Shown here one piece after another: positions 44,705 to 55,211 of a stretch of DNA of 64,000 nt. Every line of letters starts with the position of its first letter. Positions within the stretch are counted from its first letter, which is position 1. A program made the translations under genes and the position numbers. The notes beneath the pieces were generated by a model. That model saw nothing but the letters and a program-made list of their open reading frames with translations, did no database searches and was not told where the DNA came from. This stretch comes from Aselliscus stoliczkanus (lineage: Eukaryota > Chordata > Mammalia > Chiroptera > Hipposideridae), in the NCBI GenBank assembly GCA_033961575.1, contig CM066737.1, positions 65,430,771 through 65,494,770 on the forward strand, in the 5' to 3' direction.

Positions 44705-47700
44705 TCAAATTCCACATATAAGTGAGATCATGTGGTATTTGTCTTTCTCTGACTGACTTATTTCACTCAACATAATAGTCTCTAGGTCCATCCATATTGT
44801 TGCAAATGGTACAATTTCATTCTTCTTTATAGCGGAGTAATACTCCATTGTATAAATGTACCACAGTTTCTTAAGCCAGTCATCCACCGATGGGCATTTT
44901 GGTTGTTTCCAAGTCTTGGCTATTGTAAATAACGCTGCAATAAACATAGGGGTGCATATATTTTTTCGAATTAGCATCTTGGATTCCTCTGGGTAGATTC
45001 CCAAGAGTGGAATTGCTGGGTCATATGGCAGTTCCATTTCCAGTGTTTTGAGATACCTCCATACTGATTTCCATAATGGCTGCACCAATTTGCAGTCCCA
45101 CCAACAGTGCACCAGGATTCCCTTTTCTCCACACCCTCGCCACCACTTGTTGTTTGTTGATTTATTGATGATAGCCATTCTGACCAGAGTGAGGTGGTAT
45201 CTCATTGTGGTTTTTATTTGCATTTCTCTGATGATTAGTGAGGTTGAACATTTTTTCATATGCCTGTTGGCCATCTGTATGTCCTCTTTAGAGAAATGCC
45301 TCCTCATATCCTCTGCCCATTTTTTTAATTGGGTTATTTGTTTTTTTGGTGTTGAATTGCATGAGTGTTTTATAAATTTTGGATATCAACCCCTTATCAG
45401 ATATATCATTGGCAAATATCTTCTCCCATTCAGTAGGCTGCCTTTTTGTTTTATTGATGATTTCCTTTGCTGTGAAAAAACTGTTAAGTTTGATGTAATC
45501 CCATATGTTCATTTTTTTCTTTCATTTCCCTTGCCCGAGGGGATATATCGGTAAAAATATTACTCAGGGTAATGTCTGCAAACTTACTCCCTATATTTTC
45601 TTCTAGGAGTTTTATAGTTTCAGGTCTTACATTTAAGTCTTTAATCCATTTTGAGTTTGTTCTCGTATATGGTGTAAGTAGATGGTCTATTTTCATTTTT
45701 TTTGCACGTATCAGTCCAATTTTCCCAGCACCATTTATTAAATAGACTATCTTTATTCCAGTGTAAATTCTTGCTTCCATTGTCATAGATTAAATGACCG
45801 TATATAGATGGGTTTATTCCTCGGCTCTAGATTCTATTCCATTGGTCTATGTGTCTGTTTTTATGCCAGTACCATACTGTTTTGATTACTGTAGCCTTGT
45901 AGTATGTTTTGATGTCAGGTAGTGTGATGCCTCCCACTTTGTTCTTATTTCTCAACATTGCTGTAGCTATTCGGGGTCTTTTGTGACTCCATATAAATTT
46001 TAGGATTCTATGTTCTATTTCAGAGAAAAATGTCCTTGGTAGTTTGATTGGAATTGCATTGAATCTATATATTGCTTTAGGAAGTATTGACATTTTAACT
46101 ATATTAGTTCTTCCTATCCATGAGCATGGTATGTATTTCCATTTATTTTATCTTCTTTGATTTCTCTCTTCAGTGTCTCATAATTTTGTGAGTACAGGTC
46201 TTTTACTTCTTTAGTTAAATTGATTCCTAGATATTTTATTGTTTTTGAAGCAATTGTAAAAGGGATTGATTTCCTGATTTCTTCTTCTGATAGTTTATTA
46301 TTGGTGTATAGAAATGCCACTGATTTCTGAATATTAATTTTGTATCCTGCTACCTTACCAAATTCGTGTATCAGTTCTAGCATTTTTTTGGTGGAGTCTT
46401 TGGGATTCTCTATAAATAGTATCATGTCATCTGCATATAATGACAATTTTTGCTTCCTCTTTTCCAATTTGGATGCCTTTTATTTCATTACCTTGTCTGA
46501 TTGCTGTGGCTAGAACTTCCAGAACTATGTTAAATAGAAGTGGTGAAAGCGGGCAGCCTTGTCTTGTTCCTGATCTTAAGGGGAAAGCTTTCAGCCTTTC
46601 CCCATTGAGAACGATGTTTGCTGTGGGCTTATCATATATGGCCTTTATTATGCTGAGGTATGATCCCACTATTCCCACTTTGTTAAGAGTCTTTATCATA
46701 AATGGCTGCTGGATTTTGTCAAATGCCTTTTCTGCATCTATTGATATGATCATATGATTTTTATTTTTCCTTTTGTTAATGTGATGTATTACGTTAATTG
46801 ATTTGCGGATATTGAACCAGCCTTGCATACCAGGAATGAATCCCACTTGATCGTGGTGTATGATCTTTTTAATGAGATGTTGAATTCGGTTTGCTAGTAT
46901 TTTGTTGAGAATTTTTGCATCTATGTTCGTTAGTGATATTGGCCTATAGTTTTCCTTTTTTGTAATATCTTTGTCTGACTTAGGAATCAGGGTGATAGTG
47001 GCTTCATAGAAAGAGTTTGGGAGCCTTCCCTCCTTCTGTATTTTTTGGAATAGTTTGAGGAGAATAGGTACTAATTCTTTTTTGAATGTTTTGTAAACTT
47101 CACCTGTGTAGCCATCTGGTCCAGGGCTTTTGTTTGTTGGAAGATTGTTGATTACTGATTCAATTTCTTTGGCAGTAATCAGTCTATTCAGAGTTTCTGT
47201 TTCTTTTTGGTTCAGACTTGGTAGATTGTATGCTTCTAGAAATTTATCCATTTCTTCCAGATTGTCAAATTTGTTAGCATATAGTTGCTCATAGTATTGT
47301 TTTAAAATTTTCTGTATTTCTGTGGTATCTGTTGTCACTTCTCCTCTTTCATTTCTGATTTTATTAATTTGGGTCCTCTCTATGTTTTTCTTGGTTAGTC
47401 CTGCTAAGGGTTTATTGTTTTTATCTTTTCAAAAAACCAACTCTTGGTTTCATTGATCTTTTGTATTGTTTTTTTGTTTTCTATTTCATTTATTTCTGCT
47501 CTGGTCTTTATTATTTCCTTCCTTATGCTCCCATTAGACTTGTTTTGCTGTTTTTTTTTTTTTGAGATCCCTTAGGTATAGAGAAAGTCTGTTGATTTGA
47601 GATTTTTCTTCCTTCTTTAGGTAGGCCTGTACTGCTATGAACTTCCCTCTTAGGACTGCTTTCGCTGCATCCCAGAGATTTTGGGTGGTGATGTTTTCAT

Positions 47701-48528
47701 TTTCATTTGTCTTGAGGTATCTTTTGATTTCCTCCTTGATCTCATTTTTGACCCACTCACTATTTAGAAGCATGTTATTTAGCTTCCATGTATTTGTAAG
47801 CTTTCCAGATTTCTTCTTATAATTGATTTCTAGTTTCATAGCATTGTGGTCAGAGAAGATACTTGATATGATTTCAATCTTCTTAAATTTGTTGAGACTT
47901 GTTTTGTGGCCTAACCTGTGGTCTATCTTGGAGAATGTTCCATGGGTACTTGAGAAGAATGTATATTCTGTAGCATTGGGTGAAATGCTCTAAAAATATC
48001 AATTAAATCCAGCTGGTCTAAAGTGTCATTTAAGGCCACTATATCCGTGTTGAGTTTCTGTCTGGAGGATCTGTCCATTGGTGACAACGGGGTGTTGAAG
48101 TCCCCTACTGTGATAGTGTTACTGTTGATGTCTGCCTTTATGTCTGACAGAATCTGTTTTATATATTTAGGAGCTCCTATATTGGGTGCATAGATGTTTA
48201 CTAGGGTTATGTCCTCTTGTTGAATTGATCCCTTTATTATTATGTCATGCCCTCCTTTGTCTTTTATTGTAGTCTTCATTTTAAAGTCTATTTTGTCCAA
48301 AATAAGTATTGCTACTCCAGCTTTTTTCTCATTTCCATTTGCATGAAATATCTTATTCCATCCCTTTACTTTCAGTCTATGTGTGTCTTTTGATCTGAGA
48401 TAAGTTTCTTGTAGACAGCATATGCATGGGTCCTGTTTTCTTATCCACTCAGCCACTCTGTGTCTTTTGATTGGAGCATTTAGCCCATCACATTTAAGGT
48501 AATTACTGAGGTGTATATTTATTGCCAT
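44705..48528 (-). pseudogene. L1 ORF2 (element D): endonuclease, reverse transcriptase, Cys-rich tail; frameshifted
   Basis: ORF2p nicks DNA and reverse-transcribes L1 RNA at the nick. The start MAINIHLSNYLKCDGLNAPI is at 48528. Endonuclease motifs CLQETYL, GDFNTPL and SDHNA, and reverse-transcriptase motifs [36 protein letters not shown] and LYADDMILF are all present. The C terminus includes [31 protein letters not shown] (the Cys-His-type tail), and ends [11 protein letters not shown]. About 1,270 codons, as expected. At least eight frame changes are seen (about 47979, 47551-47563, 47418, 46452, 46137, 45700, 45515, 45325), mostly one base in A/T runs, plus a TAG near 45828. Confidence 0.93.
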
Positions 48529-48584
48529 TTTGTTATTTGTATTTCTTGTCTTCCTGGGTTAGCTTGTTTTCCCCTTTCTTCTGT

Positions 48585-49495
48585 TTAAAAAAGCCCTTTT
48601 AACATTTCCTGCAATGCTGGCTTGGTGGTAATGAACTCCTTAAGCTTATTCTTTTCTGAGAAGCTCTTTATCTCTCCTTCGATTTTAAGTGATAGCCGTG
48701 CTTGGTAGAGCAATCTTGGTTGTAGACCTTTATTTTGTGTCACTTTGAATATCTCTTGCCATTCCCTTCTGGCCTGCAGAGTTTCTGAAGAAAAGTTAGT
48801 CTTATAGGAGTTCCTTTATATGTAACCTGCTGTCTTTCTCTTGCTGCTTTTAGGATTCTGTCTTTGTCTGTAACCTTTGCCATTTTTACTATGATGTGTC
48901 TTGGTGTGGGCCTGTTTGGATTCAGCCTGTTAGGAACTCTCTGTACGTCCTGGGCTTGTATGTCAATTTCCTTCATCATGGTAGGGAAGTTTTCAGTCAT
49001 TATTTCTTTAAATACATTCTCAATCCCTTGCTTCTTCTCTTCTCCTTCTGGTATTCCTATGACACGAAGATTGCTGTGTTTCATGTTGTCCCAGAGGTCT
49101 CTTAAACTATTTTCATTCTTTTTTATTCTTTTTTCTTTTTGTTGTTCCAGCTGGGTGATTCCTGCTATTTTGTCTTCTAATTCACTGATCCGCTCCTCTG
49201 CTTCATCTACTCTACTGGTGATTCCTTCGAGTGTGTTCTTCATTTCAGTTATTGTATTCTTTAGTTCTAGCAGGTTGTTTTTTATGGTTTCCCTATCTTG
49301 TTTTATGTCCTCGCTAAGTTCCTTAAACATTCTTATCATCAGTGTTCTAAACTCTGTCTCTGAAAGTTTGGATACCTCTGTTTCATTTAGTTCCATTTCT
49401 AGAGTTTTCTTCTGATCTTTTACTTGGGACATGTTTCTTTGTTTTTTCATTCTGGCTGTCATTCTGTGAATGCTTCTATGTATTAAATAGATCAC
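48585..49495 (-). pseudogene. L1 ORF1 (element D), frameshifted in the C-terminal domain
   Basis: ORF1p binds L1 RNA and chaperones nucleic acid in the L1 particle. The frame opens at 49495, but the likely start is the Met at 49450 (MKKQRNMSQVKDQKK). Residues about 45-125 are a coiled coil (KELSEDIKQDRETIKNNLLE and on). An RRM-like domain follows (NLRVIGIPEGEEKK to TPRHIIVKMAKV). The C-terminal domain begins ARERQQVTYKGTPIRL. Eight bases are missing near 48806, and the frame shifts before the segment that should end in KEFITTKP. The last codon in the old frame is at 48585. Usual ORF1p length is about 300 codons. Confidence 0.9.
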
Positions 49496-49689
49496 CTAGA
49501 AAGCAGAGAAAAGAAAAAAGAAAAAAGAAAAAAAAAAAGGAAAGAGGTGGGGGGGCTCTCTGTCTTCTTTAATCTGCAGACCACTTTCTTAGGGTTGCAG
49601 TGAGCTTTCCACAATAAGCTGCTGTGTGCTCTGGAATCGTGCTCACTCCCCCCCAAAAAAAAAAAATCTTCACAGGTTGTTGCAGGTTG

Positions 49690-50008
49690 TCTGCTACTGA
49701 GTCCCTGTGAACAGAGTGATGCAGCTGGAGAACACCCGCCCTGCGTTTCCCTGGCAATGCAGCTGAAGCAGGGTGGAGGGTGGGGATCCAAGGTGGCTTA
49801 TGCACTCCTGCATCTCAGTGAGCAGCCTGATGGAGCCTGAGGGCACCCATCTGGCGTTTCCTTGGAAACGCGGCACAAACAGGGCAGAGGGTGGGGACCC
49901 AAGGTGGCTCACACACGTTTCAGTGAGCAATCTGATGCAGCCGGAGGGCACCCGCCCGGTGTTTCTTTGGAAACGCAGCACAAGCAGGGCGGAGGGTGGG
50001 AATCCAAG
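49690..50008 (-). repeat. three tandem monomer-like units of 105-111 bp in the L1-D 5' UTR
   Basis: Units start on the minus strand at 50008, 49903 and 49792, with CTTGGATTCCCACCC, CTTGGGTCCCCACCC and CTTGGATCCCCACCC. Each goes on through a GTTTCC(A/C)(A)(A/G)G-type segment and a GGGTGCCCTC-like block to a C(T)CACTGA end. Because the unit lengths are multiples of three, the translated frame also repeats (RVPSGCIRLLTE, WVPSGSIRLLTE). Confidence 0.85.
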
Positions 50009-50676
50009 GCCACATGCGCACACATGCATGCACGCACGCACTCCTGCGCCAAGTTCACCAGACCAATGGGATCCCGGCTCTGACCCTCCGTGGGAGGGCC
50101 CAACCCTGAAAAAATTGAGGTCTCCTGTACGCCGCTCGTGTGCAAGCTCCGCACCAGTGGAACAACAATCCCAAAACCTCCAGCTTCTGCACCAAAGGTG
50201 CTCAGTGCAGTCCCTCCCAACAGGTTTCTGGGCCCGGCTCATGCAGCCACTCCCTCCGACAAGAACCGGGTGAGTGCTCGCCGGCGAGCGAACCCGTGCG
50301 CCAGCCCCACTGGTTCTCCAGCTGCCCCCAGCCTCACCGAGTCGAGCAAAGAGGGTCCTCACTAATTTCTACTGCCCACTATCGTGGAATTCCTCTTCCT
50401 GGCAAAGCAACTCTGGGCTAGTGAGCTCGGTGTGGGGCTGGAGGGTCTCTCCCCCAACCGGAGAAGCCTCCCCACACAGCTGGGGCATCCCTCACGGAGC
50501 TCGCCCTCACTCATCAGCGCCCCTCCTACCAGACTTGACGTGGCCTCCTCTTTAGGTCCTTCGTTTAGAGGTTCTGTTCATCTAATGTTCAGGGGACTCC
50601 CGAGGTTAAATGTTGCATAAATTATTTGTAATTTTGATGTGCTCCTGGGAGGCAGTTCGGAGAGCGTCCGTCTATT

Positions 50677-50687
50677 CCGCCATCTTA
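50677..50687 (-). promoter_or_regulatory. YY1-type motif at the 5' end of L1-D
   Basis: The minus strand reads TAAGATGGCGG starting 12 bases into the element. Human L1 has a YY1 site of the same core (AAGATGGCGG) at the same position, where it directs the transcription start. In elements A, B and C the motif has mutated (AAGATGGCAG, AAGATGGAGC, AAGATGACAT). Confidence 0.8.
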
Positions 50688-50698
50688 CCGGAACTCCC

Positions 50699-50711
50699 GC
50701 AACTGATTTCT
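50699..50711. repeat. target-site duplication of L1 element D, right copy
   Basis: GCAACTGATTTCT, identical to 44155-44167. Confidence 0.93.
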
Positions 50712-50995
50712 GAATATTAATTTTGTTCCCTGTGACTTTACTAAATTTATCAGTTCTAATAGTTTTTTGGTGGAATTCTTGTGGTTATCTATATATAGTA
50801 TCATGTGATCTGCAAATAATCATGGTTTGAATTCTTTCTTTCCCATCTGGATACCTGTTATTTGTTTTCCTTATCTGACTGCTGTGGCAGGATTTCCAGT
50901 ACTATTTTGAATAAAAGTGGTAAAAGTGGGCATGCTTTTCTTGTTCCTGTTCTTAAGGAGAATGCTTTTAGCTTTTCCCCATTGAGTAGGATATA
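50699..50995 (-). mobile_element. older L1 (element E), 5' remainder
   Basis: Continues the ORF2 reverse-transcriptase region interrupted at 44167, including the complement of the segment around the active site (ATCATGTGATCTGCAAATAAT). The element stops near 50995 and is 5'-truncated there. Confidence 0.85.
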
Positions 50996-52329
50996 TGTAT
51001 ATAAAATCTTATGTCAACAAAATATCTAGATAATTAATACCAACACCCCTTTCTTTTTTATTATAATATGTAGCATTATATAGATAGAGACATAATGTCC
51101 TTTAGGTTCTGTGTGGTATTATTTTTCCTCTGGGGAAAATATTCCTATTGATATTTGAGAGTGAAATATTCATACAGAAGGATGTTCTTATATTGCAGTG
51201 AAATATTATAAATATTACATCTCCAGATAGATCTATAGTCAAGACACATCTCATGTTTTCAACTTGAGAAACTATGCTTGACTCATAATGGCTTTCCAAC
51301 TCCGAATGGTGGGAATCTATTTTAATAACCTAATAACAAAAGCAAAATGAGAACTGCCCTTACCGATCCATTTTGAATTCTACCCCAGTCTCACCCCCGT
51401 TCTTAGTAAAGTTTCAAGGTCCAATGTGACACTCAGTTTTTGTTGAGAATTTTTCTTCTCACATATGGCATCACCTCTTACACCATACCTATATCTACCC
51501 GGCCTCTCAGATCATGTCATCCTGTGCCAATTAATGCCTTATAAGTGGAGGAGGGGTAGCAGTGAGTTGAGAGGGAAATTAAAAGTAAAGGAGGAAGTAC
51601 TGGTAAGGTTGATCATTTTCACAGAGGTAGCCTGAGTTTTGCTGGGTTGTGATGAAGTAATAACTTTTGAACAGCTGCCCTGACATGATAAAATTTTTAA
51701 ACAAGAAAATATTAATTCCTTATTGATGTAATTTGAATAAACCATACTCTAGATTCACAAAAATAGGGCAAAAAGTATATTTGTACCCTAAACTCGGGCC
51801 CCCTAGGATTTAACAGCCTTTTTCTTCTTTTATAGTTTTTAAAACTCGACAAGGACTCTAATGTGTGAATTTACTTTTAGACTTTATCAAATATGATGTT
51901 ACATTGTAGTCAATTAGGATAATCTTGTAAAGAAATAAAGTTTGGTGTCTGCTACTATCTTCAAGTAACAAAATATTTAACGTTACTTAGTCATCAACTA
52001 TCATATTAGATAATTTGTAATGATGAGTTATTTATCACTTGGCTGTTATGCAATAAGATTAACACTTATATCTGTGGAACCTAAAAATCTTGTATGTTAA
52101 AATAATTAATTTGTGGGAAGGATGGTTAAAGACTTTTATCCTACAGATTTTCACTATTCCAAGGAACATTATAAGCTATATTCTCAATACGTATATTTCA
52201 TGTTATTTATTTAAAAATATATTTATAATAGTATAAGTTTGAACTATGTTTCTTTGCAGTTTATTGAATATCAAATTATGAAACTATACTTTTTAAGTTG
52301 GCTAAAAAGTCATCATCTTATGGACGTTA
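50996..52329. other. unique AT-rich sequence, no gene seen
   Basis: About 1.3 kb without a named repeat or supported exon. Confidence 0.45.
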
Positions 52330-52565
52330 AGAGAATGGGCATTGAAGCTAGCTTGGCTGGCTTCAGGTCTGCTGCTTTGCTGTGTGACCTTGGAGACATT
52401 ATTTAACCTCTCCTTGCCTCAGCATACTCATCTGTAAAATGGAGTAAATGATCATATATACTTCTTGACTTGTTAAATGAGGATTAAATGAATTAATAAG
52501 CATAAAGCTTTCTGAACAGAATGTGTCACAGAATAAGTGCGACATTAAGTATTGGCACTAGCACA
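52330..52565 (+). repeat. MIR relic
   Basis: TGTGTGACCTTGGAGACATT, CCTCTCCTTGCCTCAGCATA, CTCATCTGTAAAATGGAG, GATTAAATGAATTAATAAGC and GTCACAGAATAAGTGC follow MIR order. Well preserved. Confidence 0.85.
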
Positions 52566-53424
52566 CTTTCGAAATCACAATTTTGGTTTCTGAAATTTTT
52601 TTTAAAAAAACCTTAATTCTCAAGTCTGGGAGCATCTAGAACAAACTCATATTAGATGTCAGTTTTCTATAGTTTTGATACTTTTTATTTTTTTGTGTTA
52701 TTTTTGTTTGTTTTGTTTTATTTGATTTACTTATAGGTCGGCATGATTAATAAGGTCTAGAAGTTAACTCTTTTAATCCATTTTTATTTGAGGAGTAAAA
52801 TGTGCATAACTTTTCTCTGTGAAAATAGTGTCATCAGTTGAATTTGTAAGCACGAATGCTAGCCACTAAACTACCATTTGCATTGCTTATTTTCTCTGTA
52901 AGCTTCTAGATTCTTTCTATTTCTGTTTTCTTAGCCATAAATTTGACCTTTTCTCCAACACTCACGATTTTGTCCTGACATTTAGTTCTTCTGAAATTTA
53001 CTAACAACTGTTAGAATTTAATCTCACTGTCAAAAATACAAAGAAAATGTAATCTGCATAGCAGAAGTTCAGGAATATGAGATGTTCAGAAAACGCAGAC
53101 TTCTTAATAACATGTCTTCTTCGTAACAGGTCTAAACTCAGTGATCTACTTGGATTGTGAAGGCCCATTTAAGATAGAGTGCAGGGTCAAAACAAGCTGC
53201 CCACAAATATTAGAGGAGCACCTACAGAGCTTGATTTTTCATTTTCTTCTTCCTCATTGATGACCATTTTCCTACTACTTGTTAAATCTGGAAATACTGA
53301 ACAAAAAGCTGGAGAAATAAGAAAGGTCCGTTTTACTTGACCCCTTTTGGTCCCTGGAAATACCTTGTTTTTGAGATTCAACTAAAGCCACAATAATATT
53401 ATTGCCTATTTATTTATGTATATT
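52566..53424. other. unique sequence, nothing recognised
   Basis: No gene or named repeat supported. Confidence 0.4.
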
Positions 53425-53602
53425 CAAGAAGGTAAGCACTGTGCTGGATAGACACTTTGTATATTTAAATTTTTATTCCCATTCCACAATAGTCAAAACC
53501 GAGGCCCTAGGGGTTAAATAACTTGTGCAAAATCATGTACCCTAGTAAGTAGTAAAACTATAATGCAATCACTGGCTGTGCTCTTTCCATTTTAATGAGT
53601 AA
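53425..53602 (-). repeat. MIR relic
   Basis: Complement order: AAGCACTGTGCTGGATAG, TTTATTCCCATTCCACAAT, CCTAGGGGTTAAATAACTTG, TGCAATCACTGGCTGTGCTC. Confidence 0.68.
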
Positions 53603-53999
53603 TGGTGACATAGAGAAATTTGGAAAACATAGCTGAGATCTCAAAGCACATTGCATACCTATTGGTATTTTAGTCAGTTTTCTCACATATAGCCACAGAC
53701 ACAAATACTTGCACATGCCTCAAATGAGTTTACTATTTTTATTTTCATACTGAAATAGTTCTCTTTGTCTAATCAAAATTTTAATTTTAAGCTTCAATCC
53801 ATTATTTATAACTTTTTTTTCAAAATATAATCATAAGACACTAAGACACTATATAAGGACTATATATATAGGTGTGTGTATGTGTATGTGTGTACCCCAC
53901 CTCCTTCCTACCCTACCTCCCACCAAAAGACACAGAACGCTAAACATTTCACATAAACTTTCTTTTCCCTGGAAGGCAAGTGTGATTTTCTTTCTTTGT
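53603..53999. other. unique sequence with a short (GT)n run
   Basis: An irregular TGTG run at 53870-53893. No gene seen. Confidence 0.4.
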
Positions 54000-54110
54000 T
54001 TTAAATTGAGAAAACTGAAACAAAGTAAGGTCATACAACCTTTCAAAGGCCAAACAGTGGTGAAACTAAATCTAAGAGTCTTAATGCTGATTATAAGTCC
54101 AGTAGCAAAC
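54000..54110 (-). repeat. MIR relic (short)
   Basis: GAGAAAACTGAAACAAAGTAAG followed by GTCATACAACCTTTCAAAGG and a CAGTGGTGAAACTAAATCT block. Weak but ordered. Confidence 0.5.
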
Positions 54111-54189
54111 CTTTATATCCAAACCTTTACATCATCTACTTTTTCTGCTATGAACATGTAATGCACTTTTTCCTTTTTTTCTTAATAAA

Positions 54190-54600
54190 GAAATATATCT
54201 ACAGTATAGGTAGAATATAATAAAAATGGTAATAACTTAGAGGTTTGAACAAATATATAATGACCTATATCCATTATGATAATATCATACAGAGTATTTT
54301 CACAGCCATAAAAATTGTCTGGGCTCTGTCTATTCATCTCCCCTCTCTCCCCATCCTTGGCAACCACTGATTTTTTATTGTCCTCACATTTTTGCCTTTT
54401 CCAGATGCCATATTGGAACCACAAAGTATGTAACCTTTTCATACTGGCTTCTTTCAATTAGTAATATGCATTTAATCCTCCATTTCTTTTCATGACTTGA
54501 TAGATAATTTATTTTTAGTGCTGAATAATATTCTATTGTCTGGATGTACCTCAGTTTATTTGCCCATTCACCCACTGAAGGACATATTAGCTGCTTCCTG
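54190..54600 (-). mobile_element. old L1 fragment, inverted part
   Basis: The plus strand reads complement of an old L1: TTTTCATGACTTGATAGATAA, GCTGAATAATATTCTATTGTC, GGATGTACCTCAGTTTATTTG and CACTGAAGGACATATTAGC. It directly abuts an L1 3' end in the opposite orientation. Confidence 0.7.
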
Positions 54601-54835
54601 GAATGCACAACACCAAGAGTGAATCCCAAAGTAAACAATGGACTTTGAGTGATTATGATGTATCATTGTAGGTTCATCCCTGGAAAAATGAAAAAGACCA
54701 TTGTTGTGAGTGATATTGATAATGGGGAAGGCTAAGCATGTGTGAAGGTAGGAGGTACATGGGAAACACCTGTATGTCCCTTTCAATTGTGTTGCAAACC
54801 TAAAACTGCTCTAAAAATAAAGATTTTAAGAAAAG
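54601..54835 (+). mobile_element. old L1 3' end, forward part
   Basis: CAACACCAAGAGTGAATCCC, ATGGACTTTGAGTGATTATG, GATATTGATAATGGGGAAGG and CCTAAAACTGCTCTAAAAAT are the L1M 3' UTR ending in AATAAAGATTTTAAG. With the inverted piece to its left it forms a 5'-inversion structure. Confidence 0.72.
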
Positions 54836-55157
54836 ATAATATCTTTTGGGAAGCAAATATACAATTGAGTTAATACTGAATGAAAATGGCTTTAAATATA
54901 AGTAGCTATATAAAATAACATCTTTAAAATATAAATAACAGGTTAATGTCACAGAAGCAAAAGTAATGTCAAGATGTGATTGGTGGAGCAAGGAAAAATA
55001 CAAATGCAAACAGAAAAAAGTTAATTCTATGAAACCCAAATGAGATCTATTTAATAACTACCAAGTGTAGCACATAAATTATTTCAATTAACAACAGGGG
55101 TAATTTATGCTCCTGGCATTAATTTTAATTAAGATATATCCAAGTATAAATGGCAGA
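54836..55157. other. unique sequence, nothing recognised
   Basis: No gene or named repeat supported. Confidence 0.4.
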
Positions 55158-55175
55158 TAATGAGAGAGACAGAGG

Positions 55176-55211
<36 letters not shown>
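55158..55211. repeat. (GA)n simple repeat
   Basis: GAGA repeats with occasional CA and AA interruptions. Confidence 0.93.

Larger units (their letters stand above)
44168..50698 (-). mobile_element. L1 element D, full length (about 6.5 kb)
   Basis: On the minus strand it runs from GGGAGTTCCGGTAAGATGG at 50698 to a TA-rich tail at 44168. It has a CpG-rich 5' UTR (to about 49496), ORF1, ORF2 and a 3' UTR of about 490 bp. A perfect 13-bp target duplication flanks it inside an older L1. Catalytic motifs of ORF2 survive, but ORF1 and ORF2 carry indels, so it cannot encode working proteins as assembled. It is the youngest long L1 in the window. Confidence 0.95.
49496..50698 (-). promoter_or_regulatory. 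L1 element D 5' UTR (internal promoter region)
   Basis: About 1.2 kb, much richer in G, C and CpG than any other part of the window (especially 49700-50560), which fits a young L1 promoter not yet decayed by CpG deamination. It holds three tandem units (49690-50008) and a sense-strand open frame of 222 codons (50362-49694). A YY1-type site sits at its start. Established knowledge: mammalian L1 5' UTRs carry an internal RNA polymerase II promoter. Confidence 0.85.

Noticed and set aside
45048..45554. 168-codon plus-strand open frame, and 183 codons at 48864-49415
   Set aside because: They are antisense shadows of L1 ORF2 and ORF1 of element D, whose minus strand encodes recognisable L1 proteins.
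42864..45786. Possible host gene related to reverse transcriptase
   Set aside because: The frames match L1 ORF2 throughout and sit inside elements with target duplications and L1 UTRs.
49773..50273. 166-codon plus-strand frame in the L1 5' UTR
   Set aside because: It is antisense to the L1 promoter region and GC-rich, where long chance frames are common. No similarity to a known protein is apparent.
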